This document shows, piece after piece, positions 1-10,205 of a DNA stretch of 64,000 nt. The translations under genes were made by a program, and so were the position numbers. Numbering within the stretch: position 1 is the stretch's first letter; each line of letters starts with the position of its first letter. The stretch is from Myrica gale (lineage: Eukaryota; Streptophyta; Magnoliopsida; Fagales; Myricaceae), in assembly GCA_963930655.1 (NCBI GenBank), contig OZ005613.1, forward strand, positions 7,944,501 to 8,008,500. The letters run 5' to 3'. The notes beneath the pieces are model-generated. The model did no database searches and was not told the origin of the DNA. It saw only the letters and a list, made by a program, of their open reading frames with translations.

Positions 1-1083
1 AATCTATAGTAGCGTATTATATATCTAGTATATCGCAAGAAAATCATTAAAATACAATATATATATATATAAGAAAATTATTTTTAAAAAAATTTACTAA
101 AAAAATTTTTACTGATCATATATATATACACACATAGCCCCCAGCGGATGGTTTATAGTTTAAATGCAACATGCATTTTTTTTCCTTAAACCATAACCAC
201 CAAATGAGTTCACTAATTAGACGGTGCAGAATTAAAAGATAAGGCATGGAAAAGAGAGACTGGGATTTGGTTATTTTGTATTATGAGTCAAATACATAAT
301 AGAAAAATATTCTTAACATATCCTTAATAAGCGCTGTATACCAAACGAAGGGAAATCTTGTAAATTAAAACAAAATTTAATGATTCCTAATTAATGTGCT
401 AACGCAATAGAAAATCCCCGAAGTTCTGTACTAATTTAGTGTCTCTAAAAGAAAAGAAGGAATGAATCCTACATGATTCAAAATAGAGCTATTAATATAC
501 AAGCCCAACTGCAGGCACTTACGAAAAAGCAAAATGGCCCCAACAGCAGTAATTCTGCAAGTGCCTAATTGGCGCTTATGTGAGAATTAGTGTTTTTGTC
601 CAATAATGAGGGCCAGCAGTGATTCAAATCATTGTTTAGTTCCTCAAGACTTCTAAAAACCAGGTATCACAGCAAGCAATAGAACAAGAAGGAAGCAGAC
701 TCCATTTGGGTGAAAAAAAAAGTAGTGCAAAGGATACTAATTATAGAGGAAATCCGGGTCATTAATCAAGAATTAAAGCTTTTTAATTTTATACTTGAGG
801 CATAGAGTAGAATAGGATCAAAGCAAATAGCCCCCTCTAGCTCCTTTATACTTTGCATGAACTAAACAGAACAAAAGTATAAATAGCTCTATTTCCACCC
901 TCAATCTTTGTGCAGCAGCTTTTTATGGGCTGAAAGTGCTGGTACCATGCACTCCCGGTTCAGAGTGCATCCTGTTAAGTCGGATAAACATATAAAATGA
1001 CCGAAATGCTTCTCCAAAATAAAATTCAAGAAATAAATTAAAAATAAACAGATTACTGAATAGAGTTTCAATATTTTTATTTA
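1..1083. other. AT-rich intergenic DNA, nothing recognised
   Basis: No coding frame of note on either strand, no RNA gene and no inverted or direct repeat that I can see. The stretch is AT-rich with short A and T runs. Its last nine bases are the left TSD of the next element. Confidence 0.6.
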
Positions 1084-1455
1084 GGGAATTTAACAATTTA
1101 GTCCTTGGGTTTTGACCCTTTTAAGAGTTTAGTCCTTGAATTTCAAATTTCAAATTTAAAGCCCTTAGGTTTCATACTTTTGATAATGAGGCCCTTCCGT
1201 CAGTCTGCCGTTCATATGCTTAACGGAGCTCTCTGACACGTCAACAATTTGAAGCGGTCGACCGCTACATGAAGAGGTCGACCGCTTCAAATTGTTGACG
1301 TGTCAGAGAGCTTCGTTAAGCATATGAACGGCAGACTGACGGAAGGGCCTCATTGTCAAAAGTATGAAACCTAAGGGCTTTAAATTTGAAATTTGAAATT
1401 GAAGGACTAAACTGTTAAAAGGGTCAAAACCCAAGGATTAAATTGCCAATTTCCC
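1084..1455. mobile_element. Foldback MITE, Mutator-like (MULE) type
   Basis: The element is an almost complete inverted repeat: two arms of about 175 bp around a short centre near 1265-1275. It starts GGGAATTTAACAATTTAG and ends with the near-complement CTAAA(T)TTGCCAATTTCCC. It is flanked by a perfect 9-bp direct repeat, TTTTATTTA, at 1075-1083 and 1456-1464. Long terminal inverted repeats with a 9-bp TSD are typical of Mutator-like elements. It has no coding capacity. The centre contains GGTCGACC palindromes. It is nonautonomous and would need a transposase encoded elsewhere. Confidence 0.88.
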
Positions 1456-2037
1456 TTTTATTTAAAAAGCATTACTTTTTTATATATCAAATTTTTTAAT
1501 ATTTATAGTAATTTTGTGTTTGACGGACATTTCGGTCATTTTGCATTTTGTTTAACAGTCATTTCAAATGAAGGGCGAGAATTGATCATGTTATAAATAT
1601 AAGGGCGCAAATCGCCTTCTTAAAATTTAGGGAGGCGAGATTAATATTGACCTATAATTAGAGGGCATACTATGACATTATTATTACCGCATTTAAGAAT
1701 TAATTTGGTATGCAACCTAAAGGCAGAAATAGGTGATTTTCGACTTTCCTTGTATCTTTTAAACAGCTTCCAAATATGCTCATAGTGCTCTATGCATGCA
1801 GATATCATTTCAACTTAAATGTATCACGTCCTGAATCCTGATCTTAGAAATATAACTGTAACAGAATTTTGAACCACGTTAGGAATAAATCATATATGCC
1901 ATCGATACAAGTTATTCACCATTCGAGCTAGGAGGCACGCGAGGGAAACCAATATGTGACTTGTAACCATGGACTTCGCTCGAGCCAAGATGCTTAACGC
2001 ATTAATTTCATACGCTAACAGAAAAAGTTTAAATAAA
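1456..2037. other. Intergenic DNA between two MULE-type elements
   Basis: Apart from the TSD at its left end I see no genes, repeats or RNA features. Confidence 0.5.
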
Positions 2038-2222
2038 GGGAAAATTCACTTTGCACCCCTGAATTTTGGGGTAATTTTTAAGTTGCACCCACTTTTATCA
2101 ATTTCGTTAGAATAGTACTTCAAAATTTATGTTTACATTAATTTCCACCCTGGACCTCAAATTGTTGTTACTTCTCACGGCAAATCAACTACGTGACGTC
2201 CACATGACAACTTACCGTTTGG
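2038..2222 (+). repeat. Left terminal inverted repeat of the Pack-MULE
   Basis: The sequence starts GGGAAAATTCACTTTGCAC and pairs over about 180 bp with the complement of about 6734-6932, with scattered mismatches. Shared landmarks include TTGCACxCACTTTTATC, TTTCCACCCTGGA and GTTACTTCTCACGGCAA. Confidence 0.85.
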
Positions 2223-2499
2223 ATTGTCCATTTTACCCTTAACGCAAATAGACGCTGAAACAGAGAGAAATGGTCAAAAAATCATGTGTCATCCTCGGAC
2301 AACCTCTTTATTGATAAAAACATCTCCTGTTCTTAACCAGTCAAAAAGCCACCCCAGCCGCCTCTCTGCTCTCCTGACCTCTCCCACCCTCCACCACCTG
2401 CACTCCCTCTCCCTCCCACGCATGACCCTCCTCATTGCCCGCCACCTCCTCTCCAGATTATCTTCTCCGACTAGCGCCGTTGCTTGTGTGACTTCCTTC

Positions 2500-2933
2500 T
2501 CTAACGTAACTTCCCCGAAAAATGTGAGGATTGACTTTCAGACAGTGAACTGTCGGTAAAATCGAGCAACAACTCCGGGAGTTCATCGATTGTTGTGGCT
2601 GGGGAGGAATGCAACTTCTCCAACGTGGTATTCAAACTTTCAAGAACATCTTGGTGTTCCATTGGATTGTCGGTGTCTGAGGTACCTACCGCTCGTCGTT
2701 ACCTGCTCCTTAGAACTGTCATTTGAAATTTCCGAAAAATCTTGATGATACTTGAAAGTACCGGTGATCTCCCAACCAAGAAGTTCTTCGAGAGATGGAA
2801 CCATTCTATAGAGCAAAAAAAACAGAGTACGTCTTGGATAGATAAACTTACAATAGAGTGAGTGAAATAAGTTGCATTCTAGTAAGAGAAAGACGTAACA
2901 TATAGAGCAGAAATTGATACCTTGAGATTTCAT
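2500..2933 (-). pseudogene. Captured fragment of an unidentified host gene (3' part)
   Basis: On the minus strand this stretch has protein-like composition in two adjoining frames. One contains MVPSLEELLGWEITGTFKYH, followed by a Ser/Asp-rich run. The other, nearer 2520-2650, contains DVLESLNTTLEKL and TIDELPELLLDFTDSSLSES. The frame change suggests an exon boundary or a frameshift. I do not recognise the family. It lies in the same orientation as the fragment at 3072-6299 and may come from the same gene. No function is expected because it is enclosed in a transposon and broken. Confidence 0.45.
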
Positions 2934-4045
2934 TGGCGTTCAAGGTGAGCCGAGCCAAAGCAACAACACCGCTTCAAGTTGTAGTCAAGTAATAATGAAT
3001 CCCACCGCTAAAAAACTGGGATTTTAGCTCCTCATGAAAAAAGCAAAAAGAGTGGAAAAGAAAAAGGAATGTCAGCAGTACATAGCTCCACTTCTTTTGC
3101 TTTCATTTTCTTCAGTAAAGAAACATTCAACTTTAGTAGTTAAATAGCTTACTATTCTTCCTCCGTTACGATAAGAAATATAGGGCACTAACTTCGTGTG
3201 ATTGTTTGTGATAGTGAACTCATGTGTTTCCCAGTGCTTGTCACGTCGCCTGGAGAACATAGACGAAAGGACTCCAGTAAGTTGGCTGCCAGTATCTTGT
3301 GCTATACCTGAAACTCCGACAGAGTCAATGGAGTTTGTCACGCCCCGAACGCTAGCTAACGAGGCTAATGACAGCCGCGAGCATTCCCAACAAGGAACGC
3401 TTAAGCGTACTCACTAAACATCTTGCAGCGGAATGTCATAACGCCTCAATATTTAAAAGAAGCCTTAGTCGCTAGCTCTTAACACATATACGAACATTAG
3501 AAGATGATTCTCATCGATAACTTAAAGTAGTAATAACATGGTCTCGCAATAACAACCAGTTGAAAACCTTAACCTACTAAGCCGAATAACCCATGACCAC
3601 CACACTACGGAGGCTCATGCCGGCTCTTACAAAAATTATCTAAACCATTACTAAAGTAAGCAAAAAGGAAGAGACATTTTCGCCAATCCTTCTCCTAGGG
3701 TTCAAGGTCCCCCTTCTTAAGATTCCTCCCCTGAAACATTATCTGGAATGATACAGTTTAAAACTGTGAGTCGAAAGACTCAGTAAGAAGTCAAAGCTAA
3801 AACATGGATTTGAAATCATAGTTTGGAAGCATGAACTTGAAACCGAAAGCATGCACTTGAACTTAAATTCATACGCATGTTGACATAAGGTAATTCATGT
3901 ATGATCATTAATTGTAATGCACATGTATGCTTCATGTTTACATATGCACATGCACTTTCTCTCGAAACCGACACTTATTCTTGTAACTTTTACTTTTGGA
4001 AAATCATTCCAATTATTAACTGATGGGCTACTTGCCCGCTATTTA

Positions 4046-4335
4046 CCCCTGACATCAGGGTTGTGCGTTCCCGTTGGAACCGTCCCCTATTTCCCTTGGG
4101 GACCCTACATATGGTCGAGCTAGCACACCTTCTCGCATTCGTCCTTCAGTGGCTAGACACGATCCTCGGAGGTTCACACCTTCTTGCAAGCATCCTTCAG
4201 TGTGATTGCACAACCTCCTGGGCTACCCATCCTTCTTGCAAGCATCCTTCGGTATGGGTGCCCTAGGTGACATCCACCCTTCACGTAAACGTCCTTCAGT
4301 ATGGATGCACCTTCTTAACTTGGTACGGTACCGAC
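4046..4335 (-). other. Hairpin-array domain of the long LTR, copy A
   Basis: Consecutive inverted repeats lie side by side. CCCTGA/TCAGGG-type and GTTCC/GGAAC pairs lie at about 4047-4080. CTAGC/GCTAG lies at about 4119-4155. AGGTTCACAC/GTGTGA...AACCT spans 4170-4216. GGGCxACCCAT/ATGGGTGCCC spans 4220-4263. GGTGxCATCCA/TGGATGCACC spans 4266-4311. Most of the loops share the motif CCTTCT-N(7-8)-TCCTTC(A/G)GT. Stem sequences differ between hairpins but complementarity is kept. The domain is followed by the near-palindrome GGTACGGTACC at 4323. Confidence 0.8.
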
Positions 4336-4825
4336 CGACTTGGGTTCATTAACTAACTTGTCATAAAACTTGTCGTAAAGTATCATAAAAATGGTACTTT
4401 CATTTGCATAAATTTCTCCTTTCTCATGAGGAAAATAAATGCAAATGATCATGATGTGTTCATGTCGTGCTTGATAATGTCATGCTTGGTATGCTTATTC
4501 ATAAATACTTTCATGCTGTGTATCATTCCATTTTTGAAAAGCGTAAGTTTCTACTTACTATTTTCACTTACCTCTGTTCCCTTGAGCGCTTGACTGCACT
4601 TTGCCTACAATTGGGTCATACTTGAGTTATTCAAGGATTCACTAGACGTATGGAGTAAACACTCAATAGCTCATACTTCGTCATACAAAAATATCAATAG
4701 TCTTGACCTCTAGTTGGTCATCTTACACCACAAGGCATTTTCTTAAGTGAAAAACCTAATAGGGTCTCCTAATAGGTCAATGGGAAACTTAGAAACTTAG
4801 GAAAAATTTTGTGAAATCCAAAGAA

Positions 4826-4990
4826 GCCGCTCGAGCTCCGGTCGAGCGCTCGTCGAGCGCTAAGCCTCTGTAAAATTGTTCGAAGGACGCTCGAGCGCTG
4901 GTCGAGCGTCGGTCGAGCGTGAACTTACTGCACAAAAATTTCTTGAAGAGTGCTCAAGCGCCTGTCGAGCACCAGTCCATAATTCAGACA
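4826..4990. repeat. CGAGCG repeat modules in LTR copy A
   Basis: Three modules spaced about 65-70 bp apart each contain up to three copies of a GTCGAGCG-like word about 12 bp apart, often with CTCGAG palindromes. The spacers between modules also resemble each other (TTACTG or GTAAA followed by AT-rich DNA). The same arrangement occurs in LTR copy C at 25905-26075. Confidence 0.7.
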
Positions 4991-5441
4991 CAACACACAC
5001 AGAATACATCCAACACACACGAAATTTTGCCCCAAATGCTCTCCTCATATAACCTCATTTCCAGACTTCTATTTTACACATACAACTCAAAACTTCCAAC
5101 CAAAACCATGATCTCATCCTACAACCAAAAGCCATTGCATCTATTCCACTTCTTTTGATCCTATTATCAAACACCTAGTATGCAAGTTGGTTTTTCCTTT
5201 GTACATAAATCTCCAGATCTGGCCACATCTCCATGGTTTCCTATACAACCCATACTACTCTTTAAAGCTTGCTAGATCTACACTATCTTTAAGAAAACAT
5301 GTATAGATCTACATCATACTCTCATGAACACAAAGAGAAACAACCTAGACAACTACCATCACAACAACAACCAACCATTAAAAAAAAGAAAACAAGAAGA
5401 GAGTGAGAGAGAGATGGCTTGGCCGGCCAACTACTCACCTT

Positions 5442-5526
5442 TTCTCTCTTCTTCTTTCTTCTTCTTTCTTTCTTTCTTCTTCTTCTTTTTCTTCTTCTTT
5501 TTCTTCTTCTTCTTCTTCTTCTTCTT
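5442..5526. repeat. CTT/CTTT microsatellite
   Basis: A pyrimidine tract of CTT and CTTT units near the upstream (minus-strand promoter) side of LTR copy A. It produces spurious open frames rich in Phe or Ser. Confidence 0.95.
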
Positions 5527-6288
5527 CGGTGGGTGCTAGGGCATTTCGATTTTGGGGGGAGGGGGAGAAGCTTATACGGGAAGGGGGTTGGGGGAAAAGG
5601 AAAAAGGCAAAAATGCCCTTTTCCCCCCTAACTTCCCTTTTTAACCCTCAACTTTCCCCCTACATCCTTTTCTGCCCCTAAAGAACACCTATTTAACTTT
5701 CCTGCCACTCCACAATTCTAACCTTAATATATCTCCTTATTTCTTGATCCAAGGGTCCACATATTGTCACACATAAATCAAAATCAAAGCCTATATAAAT
5801 TCCTCCAATTATTGTAAATCAAGGACATATTCAATTAATATAACACTTCAAGCTAATAAATCTCAACTGCTCAATTTAACAAGGACACAATCAATATATC
5901 AATTAAACTTCTAGCTTAAAACTCATAAAATGCTAGGAAGAAATTTCATCTAGACAAATCTTAGATAAATAAAATCATTCATACATTTCTCCATAATACA
6001 CCTTAATTAAAGTAATACATACTTAAAAGCTCATAAGCAATAAATTGATAGACTTAAATTCGGGGTCTCACAGAGTTTCTTGCAAGATTGTAGAGTATTT
6101 CAGCCATGGAACTCTCCAAAGCTCTTTCCAACACACCTGTTGCTTCTTCTAATATTCTTAAGAAGTCACCGCTCTGTCCCATTGGCAATGAAGCACATGT
6201 TGCAATTTCTGTGGCTTCAAAAGAGTGTGTAAGATCCTTGCTCTCTTTGCGTCAAGGTCTCCCCGCGTCACACAAGGACTTCAAGAAC

Positions 6289-6678
6289 CTAAACCCGCTC
6301 CAAGTGAAAAATACAGTCAAAACACTCGAGACTCCTGAACAAGTTCCAAAATGACCTGTATTCCACATAGCTAGTCTTCCCCACTTGAGACGTAAAGGAG
6401 CTCGCGCCGTTCATAGCCGATATCTCTACTATCCGAAATCCAAATGTTGGACTTTTTTCTGAGGTAGGAGCACCAGGAGTTGTAGTTGCGGAGGAGCTTC
6501 TTGCGAAGAACCCCAACGTCGAGGGAGTCCATGTTGTCAGGGGGAGGAGAGAGGCGCATCTGGGCATTGGCGAGGTGGAGGACGAGGTGCTCCTGCTAGT
6601 TACAGACGTTGTCCGTCTGGAAGCCGAAGAAGATGGCCAGCCAATCGAGGAGGTTCACGTGAGGGGCCCATTGGCAGT
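6289..6678 (-). pseudogene. Captured callose synthase (GSL/CalS) N-terminal fragment
   Basis: Read from about 6675 downwards, the minus strand gives PHVNLLDWLAIFFGFQTDNV, a TAG stop, then EHLVLHLANAQMRLSPPPDN, SWCSYLRKKSNIWISD and RRELLYVS. These match the conserved cytosolic N-terminal domain (FKS1_dom1 region) of plant callose synthases, closest in my recollection to the intron-poor CalS11/CalS12 group. After RRELLYVS the frame shifts and continues as VGKTSYVEYRSFWNLFRS, which in the family lies well over 100 residues further on, so the captured copy has an internal deletion. There is no catalytic domain. It is a fragment inside a Pack-MULE-like element, not a working gene. Confidence 0.85.
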
Positions 6679-6733
6679 AAAGAGGCTTGCGAATTATAAG
6701 CATTAATAATTATATACATCTATATTTCATTAA

Positions 6734-6932
6734 AGGAAAGGCAAAACTGGAAATTAGAACTTAAGTTGTCACGTGGTTGGGTTGCCGTGAGAAGTAACAA
6801 CATTTTGAGATCCAGGGTGGAAATCAACGTAAATATAAACATTGGAATACTTATCTAACAAAATCGATAAAAGTGTGTGCAACTTAAAAATGACCCCAAA
6901 GTTCAGGTTTGCAAAGTGAATTTTCTCCCTGA
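6734..6932 (-). repeat. Right terminal inverted repeat of the Pack-MULE
   Basis: It is the complement of the left repeat: GCCGTGAGAAGTAACAACAT, TCCAGGGTGGAAAT, and finally GCAAAGTGAATTTTCTCCC. Similarity holds over about 180 bp. Confidence 0.85.
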
Positions 6933-7477
6933 ATAAACTATAGGACAAAGGAGGTTTATAATATGCAGGGTAAAACTTACGTAACTCTTAATCCCAGCGT
7001 TAATTACTATAATTATATCTGTGTCTTGCTAGTAAAGATGTATAGGACCTTCGGCTGGTTCATAAGACCCGCTTAGAGTTGTTCATCAAAGTGGTCCAAA
7101 AGCTTAAGAAATTGAAATAATGGAGGGAAAAGTAAAGCAGTACTAGTGGGGTACGGCTTGGCCCGTGAAACGGAACCATTTACATTGACCCAAATACTTT
7201 GAAGAGACGCATACAGAGGTTTGGTGGAGAGGAAGTTGCTGAGAATTTGAGTAACCCATTTATATGAGCGACTCAAAAGTCTAGCAGCGTAGAGGAAGAG
7301 GAGAAAAAGTCAAAAGTCCACATGCAACAAGACTAGGACCCTATACGCGTTAAGGGAGAATAGTTGTGAAATCAAACTGGGTTTTCTCACCATATATTGA
7401 TTGCCCTATAAGTACCCAACTTAATTCAGCATTGCTTCATCAGCCATCATTTTCTTCCTTCTTCACATCTTCCCAAG
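6933..7477 (+). promoter_or_regulatory. Upstream region of the chitinase pseudogene
   Basis: The element CCCTATAAGTA at about 7402 is a plausible TATA box, about 70 bp before the ATG. A block around 7210-7290 (GGTTTGGTGGAGAGGAAGTTG, then GCGACTCAAAAGTC) recurs at about 23450-23620 upstream of the second chitinase remnant, so the two genes shared a duplicated promoter. Confidence 0.5.
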
Positions 7478-7804
7478 ATGATTGCAATTAGCATGAGAAA
7501 GAATCTTCTAACCCTCCATCTAGTCGGAATCTTAGTCGGGGTGGTGCCCGGGTATGTGAAGGCTCAAAACTGTGGTTGTGAGGCAAACCTATGTTGCAGC
7601 AAGTTCGGCTACTGTGGCACTGGGGAAGCCTACTGCGGCCAGGGGTGCCAAGGAGGCCCCTGTAATTCATCGCCTTCAACACCTAGTACCGATGGTGTTT
7701 CGGTCTCCGATATCATGACAGACAATTTATTTAACGCAATACTTAATTAGGCCAGTGGAGATTGTCCAGGGAAGAACTTCTACACAAGAACAACATGTCT
7801 TAAT

Positions 7805-8810
7805 TAGGGCTGAAAACCGACAGGTCGGTTTGGTTTTGAAGTCAAACCGTGGGCCGAACCGACTGGTTCAATTCTAATAAATTCCAAACCGACGGCCGAA
7901 CCGCCGGTTGGGAGAACCGGCCAGGCCGACCAGGTTCGGGGGTCGGCCCGGTTCGGTTGGTTTGGTCAACAGTGTTCACAGAGAACCCAGAAACCATTTC
8001 TTTCAAGCTTACATAATTGGTATCAAAAGAGAATAGGATGATGATTGGAAACGAAGCATGATAAAGGAACTGGGACTGGAGTTAAACACCATATCCAAAA
8101 ACCAAGAAAGTAATAATACCTTGGTGAAGTATATGCATCGTTTTTCTCCACCAGTAACGACTAACAACAAGCAAATTGAGGTTCTCATGCCAGAGGGTGA
8201 GAAGTGAGAGCAACGACTTCCTTGTCATGATCTCCTTGCGTTAAGAATTCAACTTCATCATCACTCACCTATACCAATTAATACAACAACAAAAAACAAT
8301 TTAATCACCTGAGTTAGATTCCCATAAAACAACGCCAACAAAAAATCAGTAGAGAATGCTAAGAGTAGGGAACGTGAGAGAGAGGGGGCGTGAGAGAGAG
8401 ACAGAAGGAGAGGGAGAGGGAGAGAGGGAGACGACGTCTGCCCGTCAGGAGTGGGGAAAAGGAAAAGTGCGGCTAGGGTTTAGAAGGGGGTGATGAAGGA
8501 GAGGGGAAAAAGGCTTCGAGGGGGGAAGTGGGATTCTGGGAATACGGAAAGGGGGTGGGGTCTGGGTGGGGGGAGACGACACTTAATATTAAAAATAAAA
8601 GGTAAAATAGGTGAAATTTCAAGTATGCCCTCGGTTCGGTTCGGTCCACGGTTTTTGGTATCCAAAACCGTGGGCCGAACCGACCCAGACAGTTTTGAAC
8701 AATTTTGGGTCGACAACCGAACCGAGCTGGCCCAAAACCGACAGGTCCAGTCGGTTTTGGGGCAGTTTGGGTCGGCCCGGTCGATTCCGGCCCAAAATTG
8801 TACACCCCTA
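7805..8810. mobile_element. hAT-like nonautonomous element in chitinase exon 1
   Basis: It begins TAGGGCTGAAAACCG and ends TACACCCCTA, imperfect terminal inverted repeats of the TAGGGGTGTA type. A perfect 8-bp TSD, GTCTTAAT, lies at 7797-7804 and 8811-8818. An 8-bp TSD and these termini indicate the hAT superfamily. Both ends are rich in alternating AACCGA and TCGGTT subterminal repeats. The middle has GA-rich runs near 8380-8430 and no transposase. Confidence 0.92.
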
Positions 8811-8860
8811 GTCTTAATGCTATGAATTCCTATAATCAATTCGGCCAAGATGGTTCTACT

Positions 8861-9227
8861 TAGGCCTGTCCAAAATACCGGCCGGACCGGCCAACCCGAA
8901 CCGATTTTGGACGAAATCGGTTGACTTTTTTGAAACCGGGTTGACCAGACCGGTAAACCGGTGTATTCCGGCCCGATTCCGAGTTACCCTCATGAAAACC
9001 CAGGACCGGACCGGAGTATACCTCTCCAAACTGGCTCAAACCGGAAATTGGCCCAAAATAGCACGACCCAACCCAAAACCGGCCCAAAATGGCATGGCCC
9101 AAACAGGCCTAGACCGGACCGGCGAAACCGGGGACCGGTCCGGTCCGATCTATATACTCTGCAAAATGGCCAGTTTGGCCGGCCAAACCGGACCGAACTA
9201 GCTTGGACCGGAACTTGGACATGCCTA
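8861..9227. mobile_element. Second hAT-like MITE in chitinase exon 1
   Basis: This 367-bp element starts TAGGCCTGTCCAA and ends TTGGACATGCCTA. It has a perfect 8-bp TSD, GTTCTACT, at 8853-8860 and 9228-9235. Dense ACCGG and GGCC(A/C) motifs fill its ends. It sits 50 bp from the previous insertion and has different termini, so it belongs to another subfamily. Confidence 0.92.
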
Positions 9228-10205
9228 GTTCTACTGATGATTCTAAGCGTGAGATTGCAGCTTTCTTTGCCCATGTCACGCATGAGACTGGATGTAAGAT
9301 GTTGCACTACTTCTTTTGACATAAATTATTGCACTTCTTGAATGCTTTTAAATTAACATAATTCTCTACTTCTTTTGACATAAATTATTGCACTTCTTGA
9401 ATGCTTTTAAATTAACATAATTCTTTTCAAAATTTCTAAATTTGGCAAGGCTAAAAGAATTTTGAAATTTTTTTTACCCACTACGTTTTCACAAACTTCA
9501 AAACCTTCTCCCAAACTCTAACACCTTTTTTCATAAACTTCTATAATTTTTTTATAAACTTCAATACTTTCTCACAAAAAAAAATCATTCAAATTATTTC
9601 TCTCTTGTTTAGAAACTCAAATAAAATTTACATTATTCCCAATACAAATTTTTTTAGGCATCTAAACACAGACTTAAATGGTAAGTATATCTTATACTTT
9701 TAGTCAATTATACATAATGTGAATTCTAGTCAAGTAGTTGACCTGTAAGAGAGGGAAAAGAACAACAACTTAACCAAGAAAAATGTTTTGTTTTTGGGCA
9801 GCTTTTTGCTATATTGAAGAGATAAATGGAGCATCACAAAACTATTGTGTTGACGACCCACAGTATCCATGCAACCCCAACCAACAATATTTTGGTCGTA
9901 GACCGCTTCAGCTAACAACGAATTCTAATTACGGAGCAGCTGGAAACAACATTGGATTTGATGGAGTAAACTCTCCATGAACTGTGGCTACAGACCCTCT
10001 TATTTCATTTAAGACCGCCTTGTGGTTCTGGATGAATAATGTTCGTCCAGTCATAAGTAAAGGGTTTGGGGCAACAATTCGAGCAATCAACGGTCCAGCT
10101 GAATGTGATGGTCAAAGATCCGATACTATCCAGTCTCGTATCCAGTACTACACTCAATACTGTAACCAATTTGGTGTAGCTCCTGGTGACAATCTAAGTT
10201 GCTAG

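Larger units (their letters stand above)
3336..6072 (-). mobile_element. Solo LTR, long-LTR family, copy A
   Basis: The segment begins TGTCACGCCCCGAAC and ends TCGGGGTCTCACA, so both ends have LTR-type TG...CA termini. It is flanked by a perfect 5-bp TSD, GAGTT, at 3331-3335 and 6073-6077. There is no internal domain. A solo LTR of 2.7 kb arises when the two LTRs of a full element recombine. By comparison with copy D, transcription would run on the minus strand. LTRs of several kilobases are known in Ty3/gypsy Tekay/Del elements; assigning this family to them is my inference. It holds a hairpin domain, a CGAGCG repeat block and a CTT tract. Confidence 0.88.
3072..6299 (-). pseudogene. Captured host gene fragment split by a solo LTR
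   Basis: The minus-strand frame at about 6078-6255 (GQSGDFLRILEEATGVLERA, then SSMAEILYNLARNS) continues in frame at 3335 and below (IDSVGVSGIAQDTGSQLTGV, then SSMFSRRRDKHWETHEF) once the LTR at 3336-6072 and one GAGTT copy are removed. The frame is uninterrupted for about 120 codons across the junction, which shows that it was one coding exon before the LTR landed. I do not recognise the protein. A stop lies upstream near 6255 and the frame ends in low-complexity sequence near 3130. Confidence 0.6.
2038..6932. mobile_element. Pack-MULE-like element carrying host gene fragments
   Basis: Two similar blocks of about 180 bp in inverted orientation, 2038-2222 and about 6734-6932, bound this segment. 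Between them, on the minus strand, lie pieces of at least two host genes and no transposase. Removing the solo LTR at 3336-6072 and one copy of its TSD leaves an element of about 2.15 kb. Long terminal inverted repeats enclosing captured gene fragments define a Pack-MULE. The flanks share AATAAA next to both ends, but a clean 9-bp TSD is not visible, so the exact ends are uncertain by a few bases. Confidence 0.75.
7478..10205 (+). pseudogene. Class IV chitinase (GH19) pseudogene, disrupted
   Basis: The intact gene would make a secreted endochitinase that cuts fungal cell-wall chitin. Visible parts are a signal peptide (about residues 1-29, ending VKA), a short hevein-type chitin-binding domain with the CCSKFGYCG core, a Ser/Pro/Thr linker, and a GH19 catalytic domain with the THETG acid-base motif, FCYIEEING and FKTALWFWMNNV. 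A GT-AG intron runs from 9294 to 9801. Breaks: TAG at about 7748 where the family has Gln; a 1-kb hAT-like element at 7805-8810; a second at 8861-9227; and TGA at 9978. In addition the usual YFGRGP reads YFGRRP. Apart from these the frame is preserved to the C-terminal stop, so inactivation looks fairly recent. Confidence 0.93.

Noticed and set aside
2224-2559. 111-codon plus-strand frame inside the Pack-MULE
   Set aside because: It starts at the edge of the terminal repeat and is antisense to the captured fragment; the minus strand has the more protein-like reading.
5324-5681. Overlapping frames with long Phe or Ser runs
   Set aside because: Translations of the CTT microsatellite.
8473-9341. 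Several frames of 80-126 codons on both strands
   Set aside because: They read the AACCGG-type subterminal repeats of two hAT-like elements.
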